Below, piece by piece: positions 16,208-23,789 of a stretch of DNA of 36,703 nucleotides (position 1 is the first letter of the stretch; every line of letters begins with the position of its first letter). The stretch comes from Campylobacteraceae bacterium (GTDB taxonomy: Bacteria > Campylobacterota > Campylobacteria > Campylobacterales > JALSKU01): assembly GCA_015488975.1 (NCBI GenBank), contig WFMT01000186.1, positions 1 to 36,703 on the forward strand, in the 5' to 3' direction. The notes beneath the pieces were generated by a model. That model saw only the letters and a program-made list of their open reading frames with translations. It searched no databases and had not been told where the DNA came from. Both the position numbers and the translations under genes were made by a program.

Positions 16208-16292
16208 ATTTATTTCTCCTTTTCAAAGATGTAAAATCTTTGAAAATTCCTCTCACTAAAGCTTTGCCTATCGGCAAGAGTATAAAAATCAT
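16197..16292 (-). other. 31-codon frame through the hairpin repeat, overlapping the midA-like start
   Basis: ATG 16292 opens a 31-residue frame (beginning MIFILLPIGKAL) that passes through the repeat and stops at TAG 16199-16197, eleven bases inside the midA-like gene. It lacks its own Shine-Dalgarno sequence and begins five bases after the TolC-family stop. The frame differs from that of the tandem copies at the left edge, so the nucleotide structure rather than a peptide seems conserved. Confidence 0.25.
16212..16281 (-). repeat. Hairpin/Shine-Dalgarno leader repeat before the midA-like gene
   Basis: On the minus strand the order is a TTGCC-GATA-GGCAA hairpin (16264-16277), a spacer GAGGAA, then a perfect 11-bp stem (16220-16230 with 16236-16246, loop 16231-16235), then directly GGAGA and, after a short spacer, ATG 16207. 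It closely matches the tandem copies at 1-171 and the degraded copy at 33208. This is the best preserved copy in the window. Confidence 0.85.
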
Positions 16293-16297
16293 AATTT

Positions 16298-17479
16298 TTA
16301 TTTATCATCAATATGTGCATATAAACTAAGCAACAATAAATCAATATCATTTTTATAAATATATTTTTCAATCTTTGTGCTTCTTAATGAATTTTGCATA
16401 GTATCCACATCATATACAGTTTTTTCACCTGCTTTATATAAATCTTTTGTGCTACTAAGCAACGAAGCATAAAGGCGTTCTTGTTTCTTTGCCAATGCTA
16501 TCTTTTTATAATATATTTTAATTTTTTCAACTATTGATTTGTATAACTCTTTTTCTTGATGTTTTTTGTCAATCATTTCAAGTTTTGATTTTAAGTATTT
16601 CAACTTTTGTAATTGTATATTTTTACCTCTGTTTATATCAAATAAAGGCATAGATATATTTACACCATATTGTTTGTAACTATCACGAACAGTTCCTATG
16701 TAGCTAATTCTACTGCTATTGTAGTTAGCAAAAAGCGAAACAGTTGGTAAATACTTTGATATAGTCATTTTTTTAAGATAATTTGTCTGTTTTATATTGG
16801 CCATTGAGTCTTTAAGAACTAAGTTGGATTTCAAAAATTTAGATAAATTTATCAGTTTTAAATGTGGCAGCTTTATAGTTTTATAATTAAGTGAGCTTAT
16901 CACTTTAAATTGTTTTTCCAAATCAACCTTAGAAGATTGCATATTTAAAAGCCCTATATCAAGGGAATTTTTATTGAGTATTGCATTATCTAAAAAACTG
17001 CTGTCGATTAAACCTTTGAGGTATTGTTCTTTTTTTACAGTTATATTTATCGCTGCATTCTTAATCAATAATTTTTGTTTTTCTATACTTAAATCAAGGT
17101 TTTTTAAATTCAAAAGTATTGTATAAGCATTGGTTAAAAGTGATTTTTCACTTAAAGAAGTTGCAAATTTAAGAAATTCTCTATTCGCATTTGCATACTT
17201 TATAGCATAATATATCCCTCCGCTTCTAAAAATAGGTTGATTTAAAGATATAGAAAGATTATCAATAGTTTGACTTGGTGAAGTTTGTGTACTAATAGTA
17301 TGAGAGTAAGATCCAGTTATTGGATTAATCCAGTCAAATTTTAAAATATCACTATTTTTTTTATTTTGCTTTTTTTCGTTTTCTATAATACCTCTTTTTG
17401 TTTTTGACAATATATCATACTGAGCTGCATTCAAAAAAACAGCACTAACAGCAATACTAAGAAATATTTTTAAAAGCAT
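16298..17479 (-). CDS. TolC-family outer membrane channel protein
   Basis: This 393-residue outer-membrane efflux protein has a signal peptide (MLLKIFLSIAVSAVFLNAAQ) and long heptad-rich helices through most of the length, with repeated segments around PLFDINRGKNIQLQKLK and YKAGEKTVYDVDTMQNSL. These are typical of the TolC/OEP fold that forms a periplasmic tunnel. I start at ATG 17479, inside the 3' end of argD, because the longer TTG start (17506) would put eight polar residues before the signal peptide. No adaptor or inner-membrane pump gene is adjacent; the RND halves at 34495-36701 are a distant candidate partner. Confidence 0.8.
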   Translation of the reverse strand: MLLKIFLSIAVSAVFLNAAQYDILSKTKRGIIENEKKQNKKNSDILKFDWINPITGSYSHTISTQTSPSQTIDNLSISLNQPIFRSGGIYYAIKYANANREFLKFATSLSEKSLLTNAYTILLNLKNLDLSIEKQKLLIKNAAINITVKKEQYLKGLIDSSFLDNAILNKNSLDIGLLNMQSSKVDLEKQFKVISSLNYKTIKLPHLKLINLSKFLKSNLVLKDSMANIKQTNYLKKMTISKYLPTVSLFANYNSSRISYIGTVRDSYKQYGVNISMPLFDINRGKNIQLQKLKYLKSKLEMIDKKHQEKELYKSIVEKIKIYYKKIALAKKQERLYASLLSSTKDLYKAGEKTVYDVDTMQNSLRSTKIEKYIYKNDIDLLLLSLYAHIDDK

Positions 17480-18638
17480 TTTCAAGTCTTTCAAATCCCA
17501 AATCAATCTCTTCTTGACTTATAGTAAGAGGCGGTAAAAATCTTAAAGTATTTCGTCCAGCTTTTAAAAGTAAAACTCCTTCTTGAAAGCTTTCATTGAT
17601 TATTTTTGTCAAATTATCACTACTGTTTATCCTAAGTCCTCTCATAAGTCCAAGCCCAACAACTTTATTTATAAATTCTTTATGATTTTTTGCAAATTTA
17701 TTTAATTTATCACTAAAATAAAGCATTCTCTCATCAAGTTTACCACTTGTTTTATCGTTTTCCAAAATTTTTAAAACCGCATTTGCTGCAGCACTTGAAA
17801 GGTAATTGCCGCCAAATGTGCTTCCATGGTCTCCTGGAGAAAAAATATCTTTTAGATTAGTCATAACAGCTCCAATAGGAACTCCGCCTGCTAACCCTTT
17901 TGCAACAGTTATAATATCAGGCTCTATCTCATATAAATTTGAAGCAAAAAATTCACCGGTTCTATAAATACCTGTTTGAACTTCATCAACTATAAGCAAA
18001 ATATCTTTTTCTTTCAAACGCTTAGCTAAATGCTGTATTTTTTCTTTATCTTGCGGTTCAACTCCTCCCTCGCCTTGAACAAGCTCCAGCATAACAGCTA
18101 CACATTTATCGTCACAAAGCCCAAGCACTTCATCCATATCCTTTGCATATACAAAGCCATCTGGAAATGGACCGAAGAAGTTATGCATTTTTTCTTGTCC
18201 GGTTGCCTTTAATGCAGTTATGGTTCTTCCGTGAAAAGAATTTTCTAAAGTAATGATTTTGTATCTTTTAGGCTCACCCTCAACTTCTCCATATTTTCTT
18301 GCTATTTTTATAGCCCCTTCATTAGCCTCAGCTCCACTGTTTGCAAAAAAAACTCTCATATCAAACCCGCAAAGTTCAACCATTTTTTTAGCAAGTTCAG
18401 CCTGTGGCTCTATCAAAAACAGATTTGAAACATGTATAATATTTTTAGCTTGTGTACATATCGCATTTGAGAGAATATCATTGCTATGTCCGATACTCAC
18501 TACACCAATACCACTTGTAAAGTCTATATAATCTTTATTGTTTTCATCATATAAAGTTGCATTTTTCCCATGTTTAAAATTGACATAATTTCTTCCGTAA
18601 GTATGCAAGACATACTCTTTATCCATTTGTTCCAACAT
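17457..18638 (-). CDS. argD: Acetylornithine aminotransferase
   Basis: This 393-residue PLP-dependent class III aminotransferase catalyses the fourth step of arginine synthesis and may also serve as succinyl-diaminopimelate aminotransferase. Landmarks: SGIGVVSIGH, the NSGAEANEGAIKIAR cofactor segment (about 100-115), FHGRT, LIVDEVQTG (about 215-224) and the Schiff-base lysine in ITVAKGLAGGVPIG (about 245). The length is normal. It starts eight bases after upp and overlaps the TolC-family gene by 23 bases. Confidence 0.95.
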   Translation of the reverse strand: MLEQMDKEYVLHTYGRNYVNFKHGKNATLYDENNKDYIDFTSGIGVVSIGHSNDILSNAICTQAKNIIHVSNLFLIEPQAELAKKMVELCGFDMRVFFANSGAEANEGAIKIARKYGEVEGEPKRYKIITLENSFHGRTITALKATGQEKMHNFFGPFPDGFVYAKDMDEVLGLCDDKCVAVMLELVQGEGGVEPQDKEKIQHLAKRLKEKDILLIVDEVQTGIYRTGEFFASNLYEIEPDIITVAKGLAGGVPIGAVMTNLKDIFSPGDHGSTFGGNYLSSAAANAVLKILENDKTSGKLDERMLYFSDKLNKFAKNHKEFINKVVGLGLMRGLRINSSDNLTKIINESFQEGVLLLKAGRNTLRFLPPLTISQEEIDLGFERLENAFKNIS

Positions 18639-18646
18639 TATATCTC

Positions 18647-19285
18647 CTATAAGTTTTCATTATCCTCAGTACCAAATATCCTATCTCCGGCATCACCAAG
18701 ACCTGGCACTATATAGCCTTTATCGTTCAATCTATCATCAAGTGCGGCTGCATATATCTCAATATAGGGATATTTATTATTTATAGCTTTTATACCCTCT
18801 GGTGCTGCGACTAAACATATAAAAGTTATATCTTTAACACCTTTTTCTACCAAAAAGTCTATGGCATTAAGTGCTGAACCACCAGTAGCAAGCATCGGGT
18901 CAATCAATAAAACTTTATTTTTAAGTGCCTGCATTGGAATTTTATCATAATAACTCCTTGGCTGTAAAGTTACCTCATCTCTATCCATCCCTAAAAATCC
19001 CACTTTAGAGTTTGGCATAAGTTTCATAAATGGATCAAGAAGCCCAAGCCCGGCTCTTAAAATAGTTACCAATATAGGATGATTTTCCAATTTTTTGGCT
19101 TTTGTTGCAGCTACTGGAGTTTTTACAACCGTCTCCTCAAGATTTAAGTTCCTTGTTACCTCATATACCATCAAAAAGCCTATCTCATCCAGTAGCATTT
19201 TGAACTCAGGCATCCTTCTTTTTTCATCTCTTAATAGTGCCATTTTATGATCTATTAACGGGTGATTTAAAATATGTGCATTCAT
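18647..19285 (-). CDS. upp: Uracil phosphoribosyltransferase
   Basis: This 212-residue enzyme makes UMP from uracil and PRPP. The N-terminal MNAHILNHPLIDHKMALLR is typical, with the PRPP-binding loop LLIDPMLATGGSA (about 126-138), TILRAGLGLLDP, and the uracil-binding YIVPGLGDAGDR near the C-terminus. GGAG and a TATAAT (19300-19305 on the minus strand) precede ATG 19285. It is divergent from the uracil permease gene, so uptake and salvage probably share control. Confidence 0.96.
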   Translation of the reverse strand: MNAHILNHPLIDHKMALLRDEKRRMPEFKMLLDEIGFLMVYEVTRNLNLEETVVKTPVAATKAKKLENHPILVTILRAGLGLLDPFMKLMPNSKVGFLGMDRDEVTLQPRSYYDKIPMQALKNKVLLIDPMLATGGSALNAIDFLVEKGVKDITFICLVAAPEGIKAINNKYPYIEIYAAALDDRLNDKGYIVPGLGDAGDRIFGTEDNENL

Positions 19286-19404
19286 TTTTACAACTCCAAA
19301 TTATAATAGCATCATTATCTCTAAAAATCGTTTACATATTGATAAAAATATAATATTCATTATTGTATAATCTTAAAATTTAAAATTATTTTGAGGAGAT
19401 CTCT
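19286..19404. promoter_or_regulatory. Divergent promoter region between upp and the uracil permease gene
   Basis: The minus-strand -10 TATAAT is at 19300-19305, 15 bases before the upp start. The plus strand offers two TATAAT boxes at 19349-19354 and 19366-19371. GAGGAG (19393-19398) precedes the TTG start of the permease. I see no obvious uracil-responsive leader, terminator-antiterminator pair or clear operator. Confidence 0.55.
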
Positions 19405-20685
19405 TTGAAGCCAACTGACTATCATTTTAAACTAAAGGATTGGGTTGTAGGTTTGCAATTTTTATTTGTTGCGTTTGGGGCATTGGTTTTAGTTCCTATT
19501 CTTACAGGATTAAACAGTAATGTCGCTCTTTTTACAGCAGGGCTTGGAACTTTGATATTTCAAATCATAAACAGAAAAAATGTTCCACCAATATTTTTAG
19601 CCTCTTCTTTTGCTTTTATAGCACCTATAATATATGGTGTTCAAAAGTGGGGAGTAGCTGGAACTCTAAGTGGATTGGCTGCTGCTGGAATTGTTTATGT
19701 TGTTCTTAGTATTCTTATTAGAATAAAAGGAAGTGCTTTTATACACAAACTTTTGCCTCCTATTGTAGTAGGACCTGTTATCATGACCATCGGTCTTATC
19801 TTAGCTCCTGTGGCTGTTCACATGGCAACCGGACACACAGGAGATGGAAAAATACAGCTTGTTCCTTTTAATACAGCTATTATTATATCCATGATTTCAC
19901 TTATAGCTACAATATTAGCAACTTTGCTTGGAAAAGGCATGATAAGACTTTTACCAATACTAATAGGTGTTGTAGTAGGGTATACGACATCTTTATTCTT
20001 TGGAATTATTGATTTTCATACACTCTCAAAAGCTCCTCTTTTTGCAGTCCCTGATTTTGTATTTCCAAAATTAAACTGGGAAGCTATCATATATATCTTA
20101 CCTATTGCCATAGCCCCTGCGGTTGAGCATGTAGGCGATATACTAGCAATTTCTCATGTTGCAAAAGAGGATTATCTAAAAAATCCGGGATTACAAAATA
20201 CACTTTTAGGTGATGGTTTAGCCACAAGCGCGGCTGCCTTTTTGGGAGGTCCTCCAAATACAACTTACTCGGAAGTAACAGGCGCTGTAACTATAACTAA
20301 GTCTTACAATCCCGCTATTATGACTTGGGCAGCTATATTTGCTATAGTTTTAGCATTTTTTGGAAAATTGGGTGGGTTTTTACAAACCATTCCTGTTCCT
20401 GTAATGGGTGGAATATTATTACTTCTTTTTGGTATCATAGCTTCAGTTGGAATGGCAACTTTGGCAAACTCAAAAACCGATCTCTCCTGTCCTAGAAATA
20501 TGATAATACTTTCAATTATACTTGTTTTTGCTATAGGAGGGATGAGCTTTAACTTTGGTGGTGTTGGATTTAGCGGTATAGGACTTGGTGCGATAGTAGG
20601 AATCATACTAAACCTCATCCTGCCTCAACCTAGACTTGATGATACTGAAAATGACACTATCAGTGGTGAATTATTAGATATTTGA
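19405..20685 (+). CDS. uraA: Uracil/xanthine permease, NCS2 family (UraA-like)
   Basis: This 426-residue inner-membrane transporter has about 14 hydrophobic helices. The pattern fits the nucleobase-ascorbate (NCS2) family: an N-terminal WVVGLQFLFVAFGALVLVPIL, the ILPIAIAPAVEHVGDILAIS segment holding the substrate-binding Glu-His, and GGPPNTTYSEVTGAVTITKS, the family hallmark. It starts with TTG, supported by GAGGAG six bases upstream and by alignment of the first helix. Its divergent neighbour upp makes uracil the probable substrate. Confidence 0.92.
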   Translation: MKPTDYHFKLKDWVVGLQFLFVAFGALVLVPILTGLNSNVALFTAGLGTLIFQIINRKNVPPIFLASSFAFIAPIIYGVQKWGVAGTLSGLAAAGIVYVVLSILIRIKGSAFIHKLLPPIVVGPVIMTIGLILAPVAVHMATGHTGDGKIQLVPFNTAIIISMISLIATILATLLGKGMIRLLPILIGVVVGYTTSLFFGIIDFHTLSKAPLFAVPDFVFPKLNWEAIIYILPIAIAPAVEHVGDILAISHVAKEDYLKNPGLQNTLLGDGLATSAAAFLGGPPNTTYSEVTGAVTITKSYNPAIMTWAAIFAIVLAFFGKLGGFLQTIPVPVMGGILLLLFGIIASVGMATLANSKTDLSCPRNMIILSIILVFAIGGMSFNFGGVGFSGIGLGAIVGIILNLILPQPRLDDTENDTISGELLDI

Positions 20686-20707
20686 CATGGCGGATTCCTC
20701 CTCCATG
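20686..20707. terminator. Small stem-loop between the uracil permease and AEC genes
   Basis: CATGGCGGA (20686-20694) pairs with TCCTCCATG (20699-20707) with one mismatch around a four-base loop, starting right after the permease stop. No T-run follows, so termination is doubtful. It precedes an AEC gene that lacks a visible Shine-Dalgarno sequence. Confidence 0.35.
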
Positions 20708-20721
20708 CCTTTATAAAAAAT

Positions 20722-21627
20722 ATGGCTAATATACTTATAATATTTATCTCTTTTACCCTTGGATTTACTTTAAAATTTGTAAAGTTTGGACAGTTTAATT
20801 TTGCAAAAACTTTAAATATTCTTATAATTTATATCTCTTTGCCATCACTAATATTACTTAAGATACCACATCTGCATATATCAAACGATACTTTAGCGCC
20901 TATTGTTTTGCCATGGATCATAACATTTATCACATCCATTGCTATCATATTTATCGCTAAAAAATATAATTTAAAAAAAGAAGAAACAGGAAGTTTGCTT
21001 TTAGTTGGCATACTTGGCAATACTTCCTTTTTAGGAGTACCATTTATCCAACTTTTTTTTGGAGAAAGATATGTTTCGTATGCACTTATTTATGATCAGT
21101 TGGGCTCTTTTTTAATACTTTCTACCTACGGTTCTATTGTTGTTGCTTTATATTCGCAAAACAGTATATTTAATTTCAAAGAAATCATCAAAAAAATTAT
21201 ATTATTTCCTCCGTTTTTATCTTTACTCATAGCATTTATTATAAAAGGTATCGAGTACAATAGTATAATCATCTTTTTACTTCAAAACTTAAGTAAAACT
21301 CTTGTTCCTTTTGCACTACTTTCAGTAGGATTTCAACTCCATCTAAAAGTTCCAAAAGATGAAAGAAAACCACTTTTTATAGCTATTCTTATGAAAACAG
21401 TATTTGCTCCGTTAATTGCACTGATAATTTGTTTGATTTTTACAGATATGAATAATATAGTAAAAGTCAGTATTTTAGAAGCCGGGATGGGACCTATGAT
21501 AACTGCTGGCATCATGGCAAACATAGCAAATCTTTCTCCAAGACTAACAAATGCCATAGTAGGTTATGGTATTCTTTTTTCTTTTATAACACTACCTGTT
21601 TTTTATCTTTTGATTTCAAATTTGTAA
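20722..21627 (+). CDS. AEC-family (auxin efflux carrier-like) transporter
   Basis: This 301-residue membrane protein has about ten helices in two similar halves. Family features include the N-terminal half with GQFNFAKTLNILIIYISLPSL, the break helix LLVGILGNTSFLGVPFIQ, and the second-half GMGPMITAGIMANIA. AEC transporters move small organic anions such as malate or malonate, and the substrate cannot be read here. It follows the uracil permease by 36 bases. The ATG has no good Shine-Dalgarno sequence, but no better in-frame start exists. Confidence 0.85.
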   Translation: MANILIIFISFTLGFTLKFVKFGQFNFAKTLNILIIYISLPSLILLKIPHLHISNDTLAPIVLPWIITFITSIAIIFIAKKYNLKKEETGSLLLVGILGNTSFLGVPFIQLFFGERYVSYALIYDQLGSFLILSTYGSIVVALYSQNSIFNFKEIIKKIILFPPFLSLLIAFIIKGIEYNSIIIFLLQNLSKTLVPFALLSVGFQLHLKVPKDERKPLFIAILMKTVFAPLIALIICLIFTDMNNIVKVSILEAGMGPMITAGIMANIANLSPRLTNAIVGYGILFSFITLPVFYLLISNL

Positions 21628-21657
21628 TAGATAATGGTACTTTTAGTCAATATCTAC

Positions 21658-22389
21658 TCAAAGAAGATCGTAACTCATTTTAATTGCTAAAATATACAAT
21701 ATAAAAGCAACAAGTTTTCTAATGTGGTCTGATGATAATTTAAAATACATCATAGAATTTCCGATTATGCCTCCTATCACAGCACCTAAAGATACTGCTG
21801 CTATCAAAAGCCAATCGATATGCACAAAAGTCATATAACTTATAAACGATACAGTTGCAGAGAGTGGTATGGCAAAACTAGCTGTCACTGCCGCTTTTTT
21901 TGCATCAACACCTAAAAGAATCAGCACAGGAAGCAAAATATTGCCACCACCTAATCCTAACATACCTGCCATAAAGCCTACACCAACTCCTATAAGTGCA
22001 AAAATCCATACTTTTTCTATATTGACATTCAACTCTTTTTTTGCAAACATCATCATCGAACCACTGAAGATTAAAAATATGATAAAAATGCCTTTGACAA
22101 CATTGATATCAAGATAACGCGAAAACTGTGCACCAAGAGGTGAGAAAAGAAGCATTCCAAATGCTATGGGGAGAGAAAATCTGATATCTATAATTTTGTG
22201 TTTTAAATTTAAAGCCGTAGAAGTCGTTGAGGTACATAATCCGGCAAACAATCCAGATGCTTTGGCTAGATTGAAACCAACGCCAAGCATCCCGAGTGAT
22301 GGGATAATTGCTGCTGCTGCTCCAGTGCCAGCCATCGACAGCAGTGAAGAAAAAAACAGTGCTACTCCAAAGTATTCTAAATATTCCAT
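21658..22389 (-). CDS. TauE/SafE (TSUP) family membrane permease
   Basis: This 243-residue protein has about eight hydrophobic helices in two repeats, each with a glycine-rich motif: AGTGAAAAIIPSLGMLGVGFNLA in the first half and GVGFMAGMLGLGGGNILLPVLILLGV in the second. This is the sulfite exporter TauE/SafE family, which exports sulfite, sulfoacetate or other sulfur anions. Substrate is unassigned; sulfur metabolism elsewhere in the window makes a sulfur anion plausible. It converges with the AEC gene. No Shine-Dalgarno sequence precedes ATG 22389, and a TATAAT is only five bases upstream. Confidence 0.87.
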   Translation of the reverse strand: MEYLEYFGVALFFSSLLSMAGTGAAAAIIPSLGMLGVGFNLAKASGLFAGLCTSTTSTALNLKHKIIDIRFSLPIAFGMLLFSPLGAQFSRYLDINVVKGIFIIFLIFSGSMMMFAKKELNVNIEKVWIFALIGVGVGFMAGMLGLGGGNILLPVLILLGVDAKKAAVTASFAIPLSATVSFISYMTFVHIDWLLIAAVSLGAVIGGIIGNSMMYFKLSSDHIRKLVAFILYILAIKMSYDLL

Positions 22390-22394
22390 TTGGC

Positions 22395-22400
22395 ATTATA
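22395..22400 (-). promoter_or_regulatory. -10 box almost touching the TauE-like start codon
   Basis: TATAAT on the minus strand is separated from the ATG by five bases and no ribosome binding site is present. Transcription from this box would start at or beside the A of the start codon, giving a leaderless mRNA. The upstream promoter half falls inside the left end of the MITE-like element at 22412. Confidence 0.4.
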
Positions 22401-22411
22401 TCTTATTTTAA

Positions 22412-22530
22412 CTGACTTTTACGCACCATAATGAGCAAAGCTCGTTATAGTGGCAGGAACTCAAGGTCCCTACAACCCTTTGAAGCTTACGAAAAGTAAG
22501 ACTTTTCAAGAAAAAATTGTGTAAGGTCAG
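22412..22530. mobile_element. MITE-like element, copy 1 (about 119 bp)
   Basis: The ends are inverted: CTGACTTTTACGCAC on the left, and the complement of GTGTAAGGTCAG on the right. A 9-base direct repeat TTATTTTAA flanks it (22403-22411 and 22531-22539), as expected of a target duplication. Inside are three hairpins: around 22428-22448 (ATAATGAGC with GCTCGTTAT), around 22451-22478 (a degenerate GGAAC/GGTCC stem), and around 22492-22510 (GAAAAGT with ACTTTTC). The second copy is at 27857. No coding capacity is seen. It lies between hxlR and the TauE-like gene. Confidence 0.7.
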
Positions 22531-22582
22531 TTATTTTAACTTCTATGTATTGATTAAATAGCAGGATAATTTAAGTTTCACT

Positions 22583-22927
22583 TCAGTGTTTGCCTAATTC
22601 TCCATTCTCCTTGACATATTCCTCTCCCCATTCATACATATTCATTAATACAGGTTTTAGTTTTTGTCCTATTGGCGTCAAAGAATAAACAACTTTAGGG
22701 GGTACTTGAGCAAAAACTTCTCTATGAATTATATTTTTTTCTTCTAATTCTTTTAGTTTGACAGTAAGTGTTTTTTGACTTATTTCACTAATATCATTAC
22801 TTAATTCTTTAAATCTTTTTTTACTTTTTAAAAGATACCAAATAACAGACAATTTCCATCTGTCATTAAAAATATCAAGTGTTATAGATACGGGGCAAGA
22901 GTACTCTTTCTTATTTATAAAATACAT
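22583..22927 (-). CDS. HxlR-family transcriptional regulator
   Basis: This 114-residue winged helix-turn-helix protein has the family pattern CPVSITLDIFNDRWKLSVIWYLL at the N-terminus, the recognition helix in ISQKTLTVKLKELEEKNIIHREV, and a beta-wing PPKVVYSLTP. Cys11 lies at the position used as a redox switch in HypR and related DUF24 regulators. It is divergent from a nitroreductase gene, the same arrangement as B. subtilis hypR/hypO. Its own -10 box is next to an inverted-repeat arm, so autoregulation is likely. The effector is unknown; reactive chlorine, quinone or aldehyde stress are candidates. Confidence 0.9.
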   Translation of the reverse strand: MYFINKKEYSCPVSITLDIFNDRWKLSVIWYLLKSKKRFKELSNDISEISQKTLTVKLKELEEKNIIHREVFAQVPPKVVYSLTPIGQKLKPVLMNMYEWGEEYVKENGELGKH

Positions 22928-23056
22928 ATTAATCCTTGTAAGTAATATTATAACATATTAAACTTTATTTTGTATTACTTACCTAAAATACTGTAAGGGT
23001 TATTAAAGTTTATTACAGTTATAATTTTTAAATCAATTTAAATAAAAGGGATAAGA
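22928..23056. promoter_or_regulatory. Divergent hxlR/nitroreductase promoter with two inverted repeats
   Basis: Repeat one is perfect: GTAAGTAATA (22938-22947) and TATTACTTAC (22973-22982), 25 bases apart. Repeat two is ACTGTAA (22990-22996) and TTACAGT (23013-23019), 16 bases apart. The hxlR -10 TATAAT (minus strand, 22947-22952) touches repeat one. The nitroreductase -10 TATAAT (23020-23025) directly follows repeat two, which therefore fills its -35 to -10 space. This suits repression of both genes. Confidence 0.7.
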
Positions 23057-23686
23057 ATGCAAAACAAATTTATGGATGCAATGGATTTTAGACATGCTTG
23101 CAAAGTTTTTGATGAGACTAAAAAAATATCTGATGAGGATATGCACTACATACTTGAAATTGGGAGAAAATCTCCATCATCATTTGGTATGGAAGCTTGG
23201 AAATTTTTAGTTATTACAAATGATGAATTAAAAGCAGAACTTAGACCGGCATGTTGGGATCAAGTACAAATTACTTCTTGTTCACACCTTGTAATTGTTT
23301 TAGCTGGGATTGAAAGTGTTAAAATAGAATCAGGCGAAGTTGAGAAAAGATTTAAAAGACGAGATATGCCAAAAAAATCACTTCAGATATATATGCAGCG
23401 ATATGCCAGCCATTTGAAAAAAACATTAAGTAGTGATGAAAATATATATTGTTGGACTGCAAGACAAGCATACATAGCAGCAGCAAATATGATGAGTGGT
23501 GCTGCTTTTATAGGGATAGATTCTTGCCCTATAGAAGGATTTGAAAAAGAAAAAGTTGAGGAAATTTTAAAGCTTGATACAAAAAAATTCCAAGTTGCAA
23601 TGGTACTTCCTTTTGGATACAGACTAAATCCTCAGCCAAAAAAATTAAGACTTCCTTTTGATAAAGTGGTTGAATTTATAAAATAA
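23057..23686 (+). CDS. Nitroreductase-family NAD(P)H-dependent FMN oxidoreductase
   Basis: This 209-residue protein of the nitroreductase fold has DFRHACKVFDETKKIS with an early Arg for FMN, then EIGRKSPSSFGMEAWKFLVI, the central AYIAAANMMSGAAFIGIDSCPIEGF, and the C-terminal AMVLPFGYRLNPQPKKLRLP. It is probably a cytoplasmic homodimer that reduces nitro compounds, quinones or similar electrophiles at NAD(P)H cost. AAAGGGA precedes the ATG. It is divergent from, and very likely controlled by, the HxlR-type regulator. The natural substrate cannot be seen. Confidence 0.9.
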   Translation: MQNKFMDAMDFRHACKVFDETKKISDEDMHYILEIGRKSPSSFGMEAWKFLVITNDELKAELRPACWDQVQITSCSHLVIVLAGIESVKIESGEVEKRFKRRDMPKKSLQIYMQRYASHLKKTLSSDENIYCWTARQAYIAAANMMSGAAFIGIDSCPIEGFEKEKVEEILKLDTKKFQVAMVLPFGYRLNPQPKKLRLPFDKVVEFIK

Positions 23687-23731
23687 TTGTATTGAATTGG
23701 TGTAAATTAACGGCTTTAAAACTTAATAACC

Positions 23732-23769
23732 GACTTTGCTTGTTATATTAGTACATAACAAGTAAAGTC
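23732..23769. terminator. Strong hairpin between convergent nitroreductase and D-lactate dehydrogenase genes
   Basis: GACTTTGCTTGTTAT (23732-23746) pairs with ATAACAAGTAAAGTC (23755-23769): 15 bp with one mismatch that is a G-T pair on one strand, and an eight-base loop. It sits between two converging genes and is the probable bidirectional terminator, although following T-runs are short. Confidence 0.65.
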
Positions 23770-23789
23770 TATTTATAAATTTACAATAT

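Noticed and set aside
16197..16292. The repeat before the midA-like gene could encode a conserved micropeptide.
   Set aside because: The tandem copies at 1-171 are open in a different frame and the rmuC copy is interrupted by stops, so a peptide is not what is conserved.
20304..20618. Long antisense frames opposite uraA, ttrA, dnaE, the D-lactate dehydrogenase gene and others.
   Set aside because: They lie opposite well-supported coding regions, lack ribosome sites and family features, and look like shadows of codon bias.
23687..23789. The strong hairpin region could hold a tRNA or small RNA.
   Set aside because: No cloverleaf or CCA-type end is visible. A simple stem between convergent genes is better explained as a terminator.
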